DNA of 64,000 nt from Candidatus Omnitrophota bacterium (GCA_028707125.1 JAQTUX010000001.1:990023-1054022); one strand, 5' to 3'; shown: positions 53,073 through 62,831, numbered from the stretch's first letter. The notes: generated by a model not told the origin, from the letters alone. Program-made: numbers and translations.

Positions 53073-54029
53073 ATGGAGAGAACGTTAAAATTAAATAATA
53101 TCCGGGAAGCCCAGGAATTATTCGGCCGGCAGGATAAGAACCTCAAGATAATCGAGCATGAGCTTAACGCCGTGATCAGCGCGAGGGACGATACCGTCAA
53201 GATCAAAGGGTCTAAGAAAAACGTGGACAAGGCCTGTTCTGTTATAGAAGGCCTGTTGGCCCTGGTCCGCGAAGGCCGCGGCTTAGACAAAGAGGACATA
53301 CATTTTCTACTAAGGTCTTTTAAGAACCCTTCCGCGCGGAGAAAAACGGCGCATTTATCTCCGGTAGAAATAGGCGCGTCCCTTAAAGGGCGGGTGATCG
53401 GGCCTAAAACAGAGGGGCAGCGGGAGTATGTTGAGGCGATAAGAAGATACGACCTCGTATTCGGAATGGGGCCTGCCGGCACAGGCAAAACATATCTGGC
53501 AATGACAATGGCTGTTGATTCATTCAAGAAAGGCGAAGTAAACCGTATAATACTCACGCGCCCCGCCCTGGAAGCAGGAGAAAAGCTGGGGTTTTTACCG
53601 GGGGATATGGTCGAAAAGATATCGCCGTATCTCAGGCCGTTATATGACGCGCTTTATGACATGATGGACGCGGAAAAGATCGAAAAATACATTGAAACCG
53701 GCACCATAGAGGTGGCGCCCCTGGCTTACATGCGCGGCAGAACGCTCAATGACGCGTTTATCATACTGGATGAGGCGCAGAACTGCACGGTAGAACAGTT
53801 AAAGATGTTCCTGACGCGTTTAGGTTTTGATTCCAAGGCGGTTATTACTGCCGACCCTACGCAGAGCGACCTGCCCGGAGGAAAACCCATAGGGCTGCTG
53901 AAGGCGCAGGAAATATTGAAGGACATAGAGGATATTAAATTTATCTATTTCAGCGGAGCCGACGTAGTCAGGCATGAACTGGTACAAAAGATCATAGAGG
54001 CATATGAAAAAGCGGGCGCTAAAGAATAA
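53073..54029 (+). CDS. PhoH-like ATPase
   Basis: Cytoplasmic P-loop ATPase of 318 residues. An N-terminal KH-like region is followed by Walker A GMGPAGTGKTYLAM, RPALEAGEKLGFLPGDM and Walker B FIILDEAQNCT. The GDPTQSDLP-like ADPTQSDLPGG motif is also present. The gene order phoH, HD phosphodiesterase, ybeY is a conserved bacterial block tied to RNA and ribosome maturation. It overlaps the next gene by 26 bases. Confidence 0.92.
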   Translation: MERTLKLNNIREAQELFGRQDKNLKIIEHELNAVISARDDTVKIKGSKKNVDKACSVIEGLLALVREGRGLDKEDIHFLLRSFKNPSARRKTAHLSPVEIGASLKGRVIGPKTEGQREYVEAIRRYDLVFGMGPAGTGKTYLAMTMAVDSFKKGEVNRIILTRPALEAGEKLGFLPGDMVEKISPYLRPLYDALYDMMDAEKIEKYIETGTIEVAPLAYMRGRTLNDAFIILDEAQNCTVEQLKMFLTRLGFDSKAVITADPTQSDLPGGKPIGLLKAQEILKDIEDIKFIYFSGADVVRHELVQKIIEAYEKAGAKE

Positions 54030-55404
54030 GTTGTTGCTTTTGCTGTGGGTCGCGTTGTGCGTCTTCGGCGTATTCGCGCTGGATATAGAATCCTATTCCC
54101 TGTTGGCGCTCATCGCGCTGGCGGTTTATCTTACGGCGCTGACAGCCGGGCCCGCGCATAAAAGGCCGAGGCCGCTGCACCTTATATTCATTTTCGTGCT
54201 CTTTCTTTCCGCTGCCAAGCTCATCCTCAGCAATAACCTGCCTGTTTTTTACATACCCGTCTGCGCGGTGTCTTTTCTGGTCACCGTGCTTTTCAACGAC
54301 CTGCTGCTTTCGCTTATCATGACGCTGCTTTGCGGGCTCTTTGCCGGGATAATAGCCGGCAACAGCCTGCCGCTAAGCACGTTATTTATTACAGGGGGAT
54401 GTTTGGCGACATTGCTGGTGTGGAAGGCGCACAGGCGTTCGCAAATCATAAGCAGCGGGCTTATCGTCGGCCTGATCCAGGTTGTCTCGCTGTTTATTAT
54501 AGACAAATTTAAATTCTATACCTTTGCGCGTTACAACTACCTTGTGCTTAACGGCTTGTTTTCCTCTATCTTTGTGGTAGGAGCCCTGCCGATATTTGAA
54601 TACCTGTTCAAGGTGGTCACCAACATTAGCCTTCTGGAACTTACCGACTTTAACCATCCGCTGCTGAAAAGAATGGTGCTTGAGGCGCCCGGCACCTATC
54701 ACCACAGTTTGATAGTGGGCAATCTATCTGAGGCGGCGGCTGAGGCGATAGGCGCCAACCCGCTTCTGGCCCGCGTCGGGGCGTATTATCACGACATAGG
54801 CAAAATAGAAAAAGCGGAATATTTCAGCGAAAACCAGCTTCCCGATGCCAGCAAGCATGAATCGCTCGCCCCCTCCATGAGCAAAATGATAATCATGAAC
54901 CATGTTAAAGAGGGTGTTGACCTGGCAAGGCGCTACAAACTTAACCAAGCCATTGTGGATTTCATACCTCAGCATCACGGCACAAGCCTCGTATATTATT
55001 TCTACAAGAAGGCGATGGAGGGCATTGAAGGAGGAGAGGCCGTAGAAGAGGAGGTATTCCGTTATCCCGGGCCGAAACCACAGACCAAAGAGGCGGCGAT
55101 CGTCCTCCTGGCTGATTCGGTAGAGGCGGCAACACGCGCGCTGTCGGAGCCCACGCCGACAAAGATAAAAGAAATAGTGCGCAAGATCATAAACAACAAG
55201 TTCATTGACGGCCAGCTGGATGAATGCGACCTGACCCTTAGAGACATGGAAAAAATAGCGGACGTATCCACTCATATTCTCGGCGGTATTTATCACGCGC
55301 GCGTAGCGTATCCTGAAGAGCATGAAGGTGCACATAAAAAACAGCCAAGGGCGGCTGCCCATCACCAGGGAAGCGATAAAAAAGACAGCCGCCAGGGTCT
55401 TTAA
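54004..55404 (+). CDS. PgpH-like 7TM HD-domain phosphodiesterase
   Basis: A 466-residue membrane protein. About seven or eight transmembrane segments lie in residues 8-205. The HD domain follows (GTYHHSLIVGNLSEAAAEAI, YYHDIGKI, HVKEGVDLARRYKL, FIPQHHGTSLVYYFY). This is the PgpH family, which cleaves cyclic di-AMP, but the long N-terminal extracellular 7TMR-HDED domain is absent. With CdaA at 23.1 kb both synthesis and breakdown of the nucleotide are encoded here. The polar C-terminal tail overlaps ybeY by 83 bases. Confidence 0.88.
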   Translation: MKKRALKNKLLLLLWVALCVFGVFALDIESYSLLALIALAVYLTALTAGPAHKRPRPLHLIFIFVLFLSAAKLILSNNLPVFYIPVCAVSFLVTVLFNDLLLSLIMTLLCGLFAGIIAGNSLPLSTLFITGGCLATLLVWKAHRRSQIISSGLIVGLIQVVSLFIIDKFKFYTFARYNYLVLNGLFSSIFVVGALPIFEYLFKVVTNISLLELTDFNHPLLKRMVLEAPGTYHHSLIVGNLSEAAAEAIGANPLLARVGAYYHDIGKIEKAEYFSENQLPDASKHESLAPSMSKMIIMNHVKEGVDLARRYKLNQAIVDFIPQHHGTSLVYYFYKKAMEGIEGGEAVEEEVFRYPGPKPQTKEAAIVLLADSVEAATRALSEPTPTKIKEIVRKIINNKFIDGQLDECDLTLRDMEKIADVSTHILGGIYHARVAYPEEHEGAHKKQPRAAAHHQGSDKKDSRQGL

Positions 55405-55771
55405 AGATAAGGGCCTCAACAGCAGGCATATTGAGCTGTCGCTTGATTTTGTGGGAAGGAAAGAAATAAGGCGCCTCAACAGGCGGTATTTTCATAAAGA
55501 TTCCCTTACCGACGTCATATCCTTTCCCATACAGCCGCCGCCGGGCATATTGGGCGACGTGGTCATATGCGTTGATACGGCACGCCTTAACGCGCTGGAA
55601 TTTAAGACTTCATTCAAATACGAAATATGCCTTTACATAGTCCACGGCATACTGCACCTTCTTGGTTACGACGATATGAGCGCGGCTGACAGAAAAAAAA
55701 TGCGTGCGAAAGAAAAGGCCATACTGGGATCATTGCGATACCTATGTCCATCCACAAAACAGACGCGGTAA
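55322..55771 (+). CDS. ybeY: Endoribonuclease YbeY
   Basis: Zinc-dependent RNase for 16S rRNA 3' maturation and ribosome quality control. The 149-residue protein has the HGxLHLxGYDx motif as HGILHLLGYDD: His108 and His112 are kept, but the third ligand position is Asp118 instead of His. SLTDVISFP and GDVVICVDTA are typical. The start at ATG 55322 fits the family N-terminus (MKVHIKNSQGRLPI), although it lies 83 bases inside the preceding gene. It overlaps recO by 28 bases. Confidence 0.92.
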   Translation: MKVHIKNSQGRLPITREAIKKTAARVFKDKGLNSRHIELSLDFVGRKEIRRLNRRYFHKDSLTDVISFPIQPPPGILGDVVICVDTARLNALEFKTSFKYEICLYIVHGILHLLGYDDMSAADRKKMRAKEKAILGSLRYLCPSTKQTR

Positions 55772-56496
55772 TCCTCAGCAGGGTGCCGGTAAGGGAAACC
55801 AGCCTGATAACCACCCTGTTTACCAGGGACTTCGGCAAAATAAAAGGCCAGCTTAAAGGCATGCACGCTGAACACGGGAAGTTCGCCTCTACGCTGCAGT
55901 CATTCTCCCTCAACCAGATCGTTTTCTACAAAAGCAGGCATTCCGAATTCAACCTCATCAGCCAGTGCGACTTGAGCGATAATTTCAATAATATAAGGAT
56001 GGGCCTTGAGGCGACCTACGCGGCATATTTCCTGATCGAATTGACCAATACGCTTATGCAGAATGAAGACGCTCATCCGGATATATTTGATTTCCTTGTG
56101 GAATGCCTCAGGGTTATGGATAATGGATCGCAGCCGCAGAAAATATCGGTCATTTTCCAGATAAAGATGCTTAACATCTGCGGGTTCAAACCGCACTTTG
56201 ACTCCTGCGTCTCTTGCCTTACGGCATTGGATGACAGGGCGTTTTTCAGCCTTTCAATGGGCGGCATGCTCTGCCGTAAATGCCTGCACAGAGACGCTGA
56301 GGCGAGGCCGATATATAAAGGCACTATATCCACCATCCTGCATATTGAGAAAAACGGCCTGCAGGACAACCTGAGGATCACGCTGACAGGCAAGGTCAAA
56401 GAAGAGCTTTCGCTGATGCTGAGGTCGTTCCTTGATTTCCACCTGGACAGGGAATTACGTTCCAGAAGATTTATTGAACAAGGGGTGATGGCATGA
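55744..56496 (+). CDS. recO: DNA repair protein RecO
   Basis: Recombination mediator of the RecFOR pathway, with an N-terminal OB fold and C-terminal helical and zinc domain. 250 residues starting MSIHKTDAVILSRVPVRETSLI, with TRDFGKIKGQLKGM. The zinc cysteines are in FDSCVSCLTALDD and GMLCRKCLHRD. It is coupled to ybeY and to panE (ATGA). The length is normal. Confidence 0.93.
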   Translation: MSIHKTDAVILSRVPVRETSLITTLFTRDFGKIKGQLKGMHAEHGKFASTLQSFSLNQIVFYKSRHSEFNLISQCDLSDNFNNIRMGLEATYAAYFLIELTNTLMQNEDAHPDIFDFLVECLRVMDNGSQPQKISVIFQIKMLNICGFKPHFDSCVSCLTALDDRAFFSLSMGGMLCRKCLHRDAEARPIYKGTISTILHIEKNGLQDNLRITLTGKVKEELSLMLRSFLDFHLDRELRSRRFIEQGVMA

Positions 56497-57428
56497 AAAT
56501 AGTAATAGTGGGGCCGGGGGCTATAGGCAGCCTGTTTGCCGCGCATCTGGCCAGGAAGAATACGGACGCGGAAGTAACGCTCTTTGATAAATCGCCTGAA
56601 AGGGCGGAGGCCTTAAGAAAAAGCGGCATATCCGTTGAAGGGGTATCGGGAAAATGGCAGATAAAGACCACTGTTGAAACAGACCTTAGGGCGTTCGAGG
56701 GCTGCGAGCTGGTGATGCTCTGCGTAAAATCATACGACACAAAACCGGCCATAGAAAAGATCAAGAGGGCGATACCGGAAAGCGCTTATGTCCTTACGCT
56801 GCAGAACGGCGTAGGCAATATAGAGAATATCTCCGAGGCAATAGGCCAGGAGAGGGTGATCGCGGGCATTACAAATGAGGGCGCCACGCTTATAGAGGCC
56901 GGCCGCGTAAGGCACGCGGGCAGGGGAGAGACGGTCATCGGCAAACCAGACGGAAAAATACCGGTAGAAATGCGCAGGATACGCGAGCTATTCAACGCCT
57001 CGGGGCTGGAAACCAGGATAAGCAGGGATATACACGGCCTTATCTGGTCAAAACTGATCATCAACGCCGGCATAAACGCCCTTACGGGAATAACGCGGCT
57101 TGCCAATGGAAAACTGCTTGAGTTTGAGGGCTCAAGGAATATATTAAGGGACGCTGTTACTGAAGCCGTAAAGGTAGCGAAACGCAAGCGCATAAAGCTC
57201 GCCTATGATGACCCGTTGGCAAAGGTGGAATCCGTATGCGAATCCACCGCTGCTAATATCTCTTCAATGCTCCAGGATATATTAAGAAAAAAGAAAACAG
57301 AGGTGGATTATATAAACGGCGTCATCGTAAGGCAGGCCCAGAGCATGGGGATCCCCTCGCCTGTAAACAGAATGCTGCTGGATCTGATCAAGACCATAGA
57401 ATCCAGTTATGAGTACATGGTTGCATGA
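56493..57428 (+). CDS. panE: 2-dehydropantoate 2-reductase
   Basis: NADPH-dependent ketopantoate reductase for pantothenate and CoA synthesis. The Rossmann motif GPGAIGSLFAAHL is at the N-terminus. The catalytic Lys is in IWSKLIINAGINALTG, and VLTLQNGVGNIENI and GVIVRQAQSMGIPSPVN are family blocks. 311 residues. It overlaps recO and the TPR gene by ATGA. ApbA/PanE relatives with other substrates exist, so the substrate is inferred from the family. Confidence 0.9.
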   Translation: MKIVIVGPGAIGSLFAAHLARKNTDAEVTLFDKSPERAEALRKSGISVEGVSGKWQIKTTVETDLRAFEGCELVMLCVKSYDTKPAIEKIKRAIPESAYVLTLQNGVGNIENISEAIGQERVIAGITNEGATLIEAGRVRHAGRGETVIGKPDGKIPVEMRRIRELFNASGLETRISRDIHGLIWSKLIINAGINALTGITRLANGKLLEFEGSRNILRDAVTEAVKVAKRKRIKLAYDDPLAKVESVCESTAANISSMLQDILRKKKTEVDYINGVIVRQAQSMGIPSPVNRMLLDLIKTIESSYEYMVA

Positions 57429-58261
57429 AAAGATCATCCATTATACTCATCTCACTCGGCATATCACTTTCTCTTATATCATATTTCTCTTTAATTCGCC
57501 GCGTACAGACGTCGTCATTTATTCTGAAAGCGAATAACACGCGAGATGCCGGCCTTAAAGAGGCGAACGTCCTTCTCAAAAAGAGAATGGATAACGAAGC
57601 GGAACTGATCTTCCTGGACATACTGCGACAGGAACCCGGCAATATAGACGCCTCCTGGGGCGCCGCGGAAGTCATGAGAAGAAGATATCAACTCGGCAGA
57701 TCCAGGGAGATCCTGCAGGACATACTGGACAAAAACCCTTTTTACAATAAGGCAAAGATAAGCCTGGCTTATATCCTGTCTAAAGACGGGGACGCGGGCA
57801 AGGCGCTTAAAATGATCAGGTCGGTCATAGATTCAAGCGCCAAAAACATTACAGACGCCTCTGACCTTGCCATGGCCTATATGCTGCTGGGTAGTATAAA
57901 CGCGGAGCGTTCCGCGAAAGGCGGGCTGTTTGGCAAGGTAAATTACGGGCTTAAGATAAGAGCCAATTTTGAACGCGCGAATGCCCTCGCGCCCGACCTG
58001 CCTGAAGTACACCTTGGGTTAGGCACATTTTACCTGCGCGCTCCGAAACTATTCGGCGGCAATATCGCAAAGGCGGTCAGAGAATTGAAAACAGCTGTGG
58101 AGATCGCGCCTGGTTTCGCCACGCCCTATGCCCGCCTGGCAGAGGCATATATTAAGTCAGGAGATGAAGAAAAATATAAAGAATATCTGCAAAAGGCCCT
58201 GGCGCTTGACCCGGAGAATGAAGTGGCTTTGGATTTGATAAAAGAGACAGATGAACAATAA
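57425..58261 (+). CDS. TPR-repeat protein with N-terminal anchor
   Basis: A 278-residue protein. A hydrophobic N-terminal segment (SIILISLGISLSLISYFSL) is followed by tetratricopeptide repeats covering about residues 45-275, such as ANVLLKKRMDNEAELIFLDI, ASWGAAEVMRRRYQLGRSRE and AVEIAPGFATPYARLAEAYI. It is probably exported or membrane-anchored and mediates protein contacts. No catalytic residues are seen. It is coupled to panE and overlaps polX by 11 bases. Confidence 0.8.
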   Translation: MKRSSIILISLGISLSLISYFSLIRRVQTSSFILKANNTRDAGLKEANVLLKKRMDNEAELIFLDILRQEPGNIDASWGAAEVMRRRYQLGRSREILQDILDKNPFYNKAKISLAYILSKDGDAGKALKMIRSVIDSSAKNITDASDLAMAYMLLGSINAERSAKGGLFGKVNYGLKIRANFERANALAPDLPEVHLGLGTFYLRAPKLFGGNIAKAVRELKTAVEIAPGFATPYARLAEAYIKSGDEEKYKEYLQKALALDPENEVALDLIKETDEQ

Positions 58262-59966
58262 ATTAATAGCGGAGATATTCTACAACATCGCCAAGATACT
58301 GGAGATCAAAGGCGGCAACCCGTTCAGGATACGCGCCTACGAAAGGGCGGCGATGAACATTGAAAACCTGAGTGAAGATATAACCTCCTATATCAACGAG
58401 GATAAACTGCGGACAATAGAAGGCATAGGCAAAGACCTGGCAGAAAAGATAAAAGAGATAGCGCGGACAGGTGGGCTAAAGGAATATGAAAAGTTAAAAA
58501 AGGCCGTGCCGGAAGGCGTAGTTGACCTTATGAACATTCCGGGGCTGGGGCCGAAGACCGTAAAGATGCTCTACGATAAACTAAAAATAAAGAGTATCAG
58601 CCAGCTTAAGCAGGCCATAGCAAAAGGTAAACTCAGCGGCCTGGAAAAGATAAGGGAAAAGACCATAGAAAACATAAAACAGGGGATAGGCATCGTGGAA
58701 AGAGGGAGGGAACGGATGCCGCTTTCCGAGGCCGGCATGCTTACGGACGAGATATTGAATTCCCTTAAAGGCATACGCGCGATAAAGAAAATAAGCGCCT
58801 GCGGCAGCTTAAGAAGGCAGAAAGAAACCATAGGCGATATAGACATACTGGCCGCGGCCGCGAAAAGAGACGAGCCGCGAGTGCTGGATAGATTTACAAA
58901 AATACCCCAGGTAAAAAAAATCATAGCCAAAGGCGGCACAAAGTCATCCATACTTATAAAGGACGACCGGCAGGTCGACCTGAGGGTAGTTGAGGAAAGA
59001 TCCTGGGGGGCGGCCCTGGTTTATTTCACCGGCTCAAAAAACTTCAATGTAAAATTAAGGCAGATGGCTATAAGAAAAGGCCTGAAGATAAATGAATACG
59101 GCGTATTCAGGGAAAACAGGTATATATGTGGCAGGGAAGAAAAGGACGTGTTTGCTCAACTCGGCATGCCTTATATTGTCCCGGAGCTGAGGGAAGACAT
59201 GGGTGAGATTGAATTAGCCATGAAGGGCAGATTGCCTGATCTGATCAGCGCCGGTGACATAAAAGGCGACCTGCATACGCATTCCGCTTATTCCGATGGA
59301 CAGAATTCCATACTGGAAATGACAGAGGCCGCCAGGGATAAGGGGTATTCCTATATCGCCGTTACAGACCATTCTCAGGGGCTCAAGGTCGCCGGCGGGC
59401 TTTCCGCGGCGGAACTTAAAAAGAAGAAAAATGAGATAGATAAACTCAACTCAAGGATTAAAGGCATAAGGATACTTTTCGGCGCGGAGGTTGACATTGA
59501 TTCGGAGGGCGGTCTGGACTACAGAGACGACATCCTGGCTCAGTTTGACGTTGTAGTGGCTGCCATACATACGGGGTTTAAACAATCGCGACAACAGTTT
59601 ACTAAAAGAATAATAAAGGCCTGCCGGAATAAAAACGCGCACATCATAGCCCATCCTTTCGGAAGGTTGTGGGGCGTGCGCGAGCCGTACCCGCTGGATT
59701 TCGAGAAGGTGCTTGAGGCGGCGTCCGACACAAACACGCATCTGGAGATAAACTCATTCCCTTCCCGGCTTGATCTAAACGATATGAACGCTCGGCTGGC
59801 CAGGCAATCAGGCGTGAAGCTGTCCATAGCCACCGACGCGCATGGCATACACCAGCTTGACGCCATGAGGTTCGGACTGGCAGTGGCGCGCAGGGGATGG
59901 CTGGAAAAGAAAGATGTCATAAATACGCTGCCGCTTGAGGGACTGTTGAGGATATTGAAAAAATAG
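58251..59966 (+). CDS. polX: DNA polymerase/3'-5' exonuclease PolX
   Basis: Family X repair polymerase of 571 residues. Helix-hairpin-helix domains come first (GNPFRIRAYERAAMNIE, IEGIGKDLAEKIKEIA, NIPGLGPKTVKMLYDKL). The nucleotidyltransferase palm follows, with SACGSLRRQKETIGDIDIL and RQVDLRVV carrying the catalytic aspartates. The C-terminal PHP exonuclease domain has GDLHTHSAYSDG, VTDHSQGL and ATDAHGIHQLDAMRFG. It probably acts in base-excision gap repair. It ends a long operon; a 41-base gap follows. Confidence 0.95.
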   Translation: MNNKLIAEIFYNIAKILEIKGGNPFRIRAYERAAMNIENLSEDITSYINEDKLRTIEGIGKDLAEKIKEIARTGGLKEYEKLKKAVPEGVVDLMNIPGLGPKTVKMLYDKLKIKSISQLKQAIAKGKLSGLEKIREKTIENIKQGIGIVERGRERMPLSEAGMLTDEILNSLKGIRAIKKISACGSLRRQKETIGDIDILAAAAKRDEPRVLDRFTKIPQVKKIIAKGGTKSSILIKDDRQVDLRVVEERSWGAALVYFTGSKNFNVKLRQMAIRKGLKINEYGVFRENRYICGREEKDVFAQLGMPYIVPELREDMGEIELAMKGRLPDLISAGDIKGDLHTHSAYSDGQNSILEMTEAARDKGYSYIAVTDHSQGLKVAGGLSAAELKKKKNEIDKLNSRIKGIRILFGAEVDIDSEGGLDYRDDILAQFDVVVAAIHTGFKQSRQQFTKRIIKACRNKNAHIIAHPFGRLWGVREPYPLDFEKVLEAASDTNTHLEINSFPSRLDLNDMNARLARQSGVKLSIATDAHGIHQLDAMRFGLAVARRGWLEKKDVINTLPLEGLLRILKK

Positions 59967-60007
59967 AAAAATCAAAGCGCTAACCTATCTAAAAAGCAGG
60001 AGGTAAA

Positions 60008-61003
60008 ATGGAAGACAAGGCGATAGGCATCTTAAATGAAAAGATCAAGAAAGAGAACGCGTTCTTAAACCCTTTAATCTCAGAGATAGAAAAGGTCATA
60101 GTCGGGCAAAAATATATGCTGGAACGCCTGTTCATAGGGCTTCTTTCGGGAGGCCATATATTGATCGAAGGCGTTCCCGGGCTGGCCAAGACACTGACGG
60201 CTAAGGTGCTCGCCCAATCCATCAACACGAAATTCCAGCGTATACAGTTCACGCCTGACTTGCTGCCCGCCGATCTGATCGGCACCCTTATCTATAACTT
60301 CAGGGATAATGCCTTCATCACAAAAAAGGGGCCGATATTTGCCAATATCATACTTGCCGATGAAATAAACAGAGCCCCGGCAAAGGTGCAGAGCGCCCTT
60401 CTTGAAGCCATGCAGGAAAGACAGGTCACCATCGGCGAAAACACCTTTAAACTGGATGAACCGTTTATAGTTCTGGCAACGCAGAACCCCATAGAGCAGG
60501 AAGGGACATACCCGCTGCCGGAAGCTCAGGTGGACAGGTTTATGCTGAAATTGAAACTCACATATCCGGATAAGGAAGAGGAGCGCAAAATATTAAAAAG
60601 GATGAGTTATACCGAACAAGGTATCCGCGTCAATCCGGTCATAGACGCCGGGCAGATAATGAGATCAAGGAAGGTGGTGGATGAGATCTATGTGGACGAC
60701 AAGGTACAGCAGTATATAATCGACGTCGTGTTCGCCACCAGATACCCCAAGAATTATAAATTAGACGCGCTCGCCGGGCTTATACAATACGGCGCCTCGC
60801 CGCGCGCGAGCATCTACCTGACACTCGCGGCCAAGGCATACGCGTTCATACAGGGAAGGGGATTTGTCACCCCTCATGACGTAAAATCAATAGGCATGGA
60901 CGTTTTAAGGCACCGGATAATCATAAGTTATGAAGCGGAAGCCGAAGACATGTCCTCGGAGGATATCATTAAAAAGATATTTGAAGAAATCGAGGTGCCT
61001 TAA
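60008..61003 (+). CDS. MoxR-family AAA+ ATPase
   Basis: A 331-residue ATPase with Walker A GVPGLAKT, Walker B ILADEINRAPAKVQSALLEAM, sensor 1 VLATQNPIEQEGTYPLPEAQ and a C-terminal lid. CAGGAGG precedes the ATG. MoxR proteins act as chaperones with von Willebrand factor A partners, and here DUF58, BatD-like, BatA and BatB genes follow directly. This is the standard Bat-type module, linked in other bacteria to envelope stress or motility. Confidence 0.93.
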   Translation: MEDKAIGILNEKIKKENAFLNPLISEIEKVIVGQKYMLERLFIGLLSGGHILIEGVPGLAKTLTAKVLAQSINTKFQRIQFTPDLLPADLIGTLIYNFRDNAFITKKGPIFANIILADEINRAPAKVQSALLEAMQERQVTIGENTFKLDEPFIVLATQNPIEQEGTYPLPEAQVDRFMLKLKLTYPDKEEERKILKRMSYTEQGIRVNPVIDAGQIMRSRKVVDEIYVDDKVQQYIIDVVFATRYPKNYKLDALAGLIQYGASPRASIYLTLAAKAYAFIQGRGFVTPHDVKSIGMDVLRHRIIISYEAEAEDMSSEDIIKKIFEEIEVP

Positions 61004-61008
61004 ACACA

Positions 61009-61887
61009 ATGATCCCGAAAGAAGTCCTTAAACAGATAAAACGAATACAAATAACGACCTCCCATCTGGTCGCCGATATGTTTGCCGGCCAGTATGAAAG
61101 CGTTTTCAAAGGGCAGGGCATAGAATTCTCGGAAGTAAGAGAGTACCAGCCCGGAGACGACATAAGGAGCATAGATTGGAACGTGACGGCCCGAGCCGGC
61201 GCTCCTTACGTAAAAAAATTCGCGGAAGAGCGCCAGCTTACGTTAATGCTTCTTCTCGACGTATCCGGCTCCAGCCGTTTCGGGACAACACAAAGGTTTA
61301 AATCGGAGCTGGCTGCCGAGGTCTGTTCTGTCCTGGCATTCTCCGCCATACAGAATAACGACAGGGTGGGGCTGATCATTTTTACCGACCGCATAGAAAA
61401 ATTTATCCCTCCTAAAAAAGGCGTCAGGCATGTACTGAGGGTCATAAGGGAGGCGCTTTACTTCAGGCCAAACGGCAGCGGCACAAATATTTCGCTCGCC
61501 CTGGAATATTTAAACAAGGTGACCAGAAAGCACACGATCTCGTTTATCATTTCCGATTTCTTTGATAAGGAATTCAAGAGGCCGTTGTTTGCCGCGAATA
61601 AAAGGCACGACTGCGTGGCGATAACGATCAACGACCACAGAGAAACAGATCTGCCCGATGCCGGCATAATAAACTTAAGCGACGCGGAGACCGGCAAACA
61701 GATCTACCTGGACACCTCAAGTCCGGAATTAAGAGGCGTATATCATGAAGAATCCCTGGGCCGCGTATCCAAACGCGACAAGATGTTCGCCTCTATAAAT
61801 ATGGACTCCGTGAACCTGATGGCGGGAGAATCGTATGTCAAGCCGCTCATAAAGTTTTTCCGCGTCAGGCAAAAAAGAATACATTGA
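61009..61887 (+). CDS. DUF58 domain protein
   Basis: A 292-residue protein with the DUF58 core. The N-terminal block GQGIEFSEVREYQPGDDIR continues into SIDWNVTARAG. It is followed by a vWA-like fold with the MIDAS-like LLLDVSGSSRFG and later SFIISDFFDKEF. It has no transmembrane segment. It lies five bases after moxR and is the usual MoxR partner. Its biochemical role is not established. Confidence 0.9.
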   Translation: MIPKEVLKQIKRIQITTSHLVADMFAGQYESVFKGQGIEFSEVREYQPGDDIRSIDWNVTARAGAPYVKKFAEERQLTLMLLLDVSGSSRFGTTQRFKSELAAEVCSVLAFSAIQNNDRVGLIIFTDRIEKFIPPKKGVRHVLRVIREALYFRPNGSGTNISLALEYLNKVTRKHTISFIISDFFDKEFKRPLFAANKRHDCVAITINDHRETDLPDAGIINLSDAETGKQIYLDTSSPELRGVYHEESLGRVSKRDKMFASINMDSVNLMAGESYVKPLIKFFRVRQKRIH

Positions 61888-61889
61888 CA

Positions 61890-62825
61890 ATGAAGACCAG
61901 GCGAAGACCGCTGTATTATTTTTCAGGCATACTTACCTTACTGCTGTTTACCTCGCACCTGATCTCCTCGGTAAAACCGGCCAGGATGCGGGCAAATATA
62001 GATAAGACCAATATTCACATAGGAGACATCGTCCAATATAGAATAACCATTGAATCGGGGAAGGCGCTTGAAGTTGAATTCCCCGATCTTTCCGCGGCCA
62101 TGCCCGGTTTTGAAATAAAGCGTAGGGTATCTAAGGCCAGCCCGTTTCTCTTTTTCGCGCCGAAACGCTACTCAGCGGTCTATACCGCTTCTACTTTTTC
62201 GGTATCAGATTCCATGGTAGGCCCCATGGAAGTAAAATACAGGAGAAAAGGCGGCAAGGAATGGAAGGTGTTTAATACCCCCCAATTCATCCTTAAGGTA
62301 GAATCCCTTCTTAAAGACAACCCTCAGGATATAAAGGATATCAAGCCGCCGATAGAAGGCGCTGTCATAGCTAAAGCTATGCTGAGAAACTCCGCGGTAA
62401 CAGCGGTAATAGCGTTAGTTATGATCTTAGCGGCCGGGCTCTTCTGTACTATCAGGAAGGTTATGAGGCGGCAGCCAAAAAGAGAGATCCCGCTATATGA
62501 AACCATACAGGCCGAACTCAAGAAGATCAGATCCAGCGGCCTGATCGAACAGGGAAAAACGAAAGAATATTACCTGGGGATCTCCAACTGCCTGAGGAAA
62601 TACCTGGAAAAACGCCTGAGTTTACCCGCGCCTGAGATGACGACCGAAGAATTCCTTCATAACCTGCAGAATATTTCTGTAGTTCTTATGCCCGAACAAA
62701 AGAAACTCTTGGAAGAGTTTTTGAGGCATTGCGATATGGTAAAATTCGCGAAATACGAGCCTTCTCAATCCGAAGCAGAGGCCACTTTTCAATCGGCGTA
62801 TAAGCTGATTGAAGAGATGCAATAA
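61890..62825 (+). CDS. BatD-like membrane protein
   Basis: A 311-residue protein with an N-terminal signal or anchor (YFSGILTLLLFTSHLISSV), an extracytoplasmic beta-rich region (IHIGDIVQYRITIESGK, FEIKRRV), a transmembrane segment at about residues 163-185 (AVTAVIALVMILAAGLFCTI) and a cytoplasmic helical tail with YLGISNCLRKYLEKRL. This layout matches short BatD/DUF4381-type proteins between DUF58 and BatA genes. The ATG at 61890, just after the DUF58 stop, is chosen over a TTG at 61884. The family assignment rests mostly on position. Confidence 0.75.
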   Translation: MKTRRRPLYYFSGILTLLLFTSHLISSVKPARMRANIDKTNIHIGDIVQYRITIESGKALEVEFPDLSAAMPGFEIKRRVSKASPFLFFAPKRYSAVYTASTFSVSDSMVGPMEVKYRRKGGKEWKVFNTPQFILKVESLLKDNPQDIKDIKPPIEGAVIAKAMLRNSAVTAVIALVMILAAGLFCTIRKVMRRQPKREIPLYETIQAELKKIRSSGLIEQGKTKEYYLGISNCLRKYLEKRLSLPAPEMTTEEFLHNLQNISVVLMPEQKKLLEEFLRHCDMVKFAKYEPSQSEAEATFQSAYKLIEEMQ

Positions 62826-62831
62826 TTCAAA

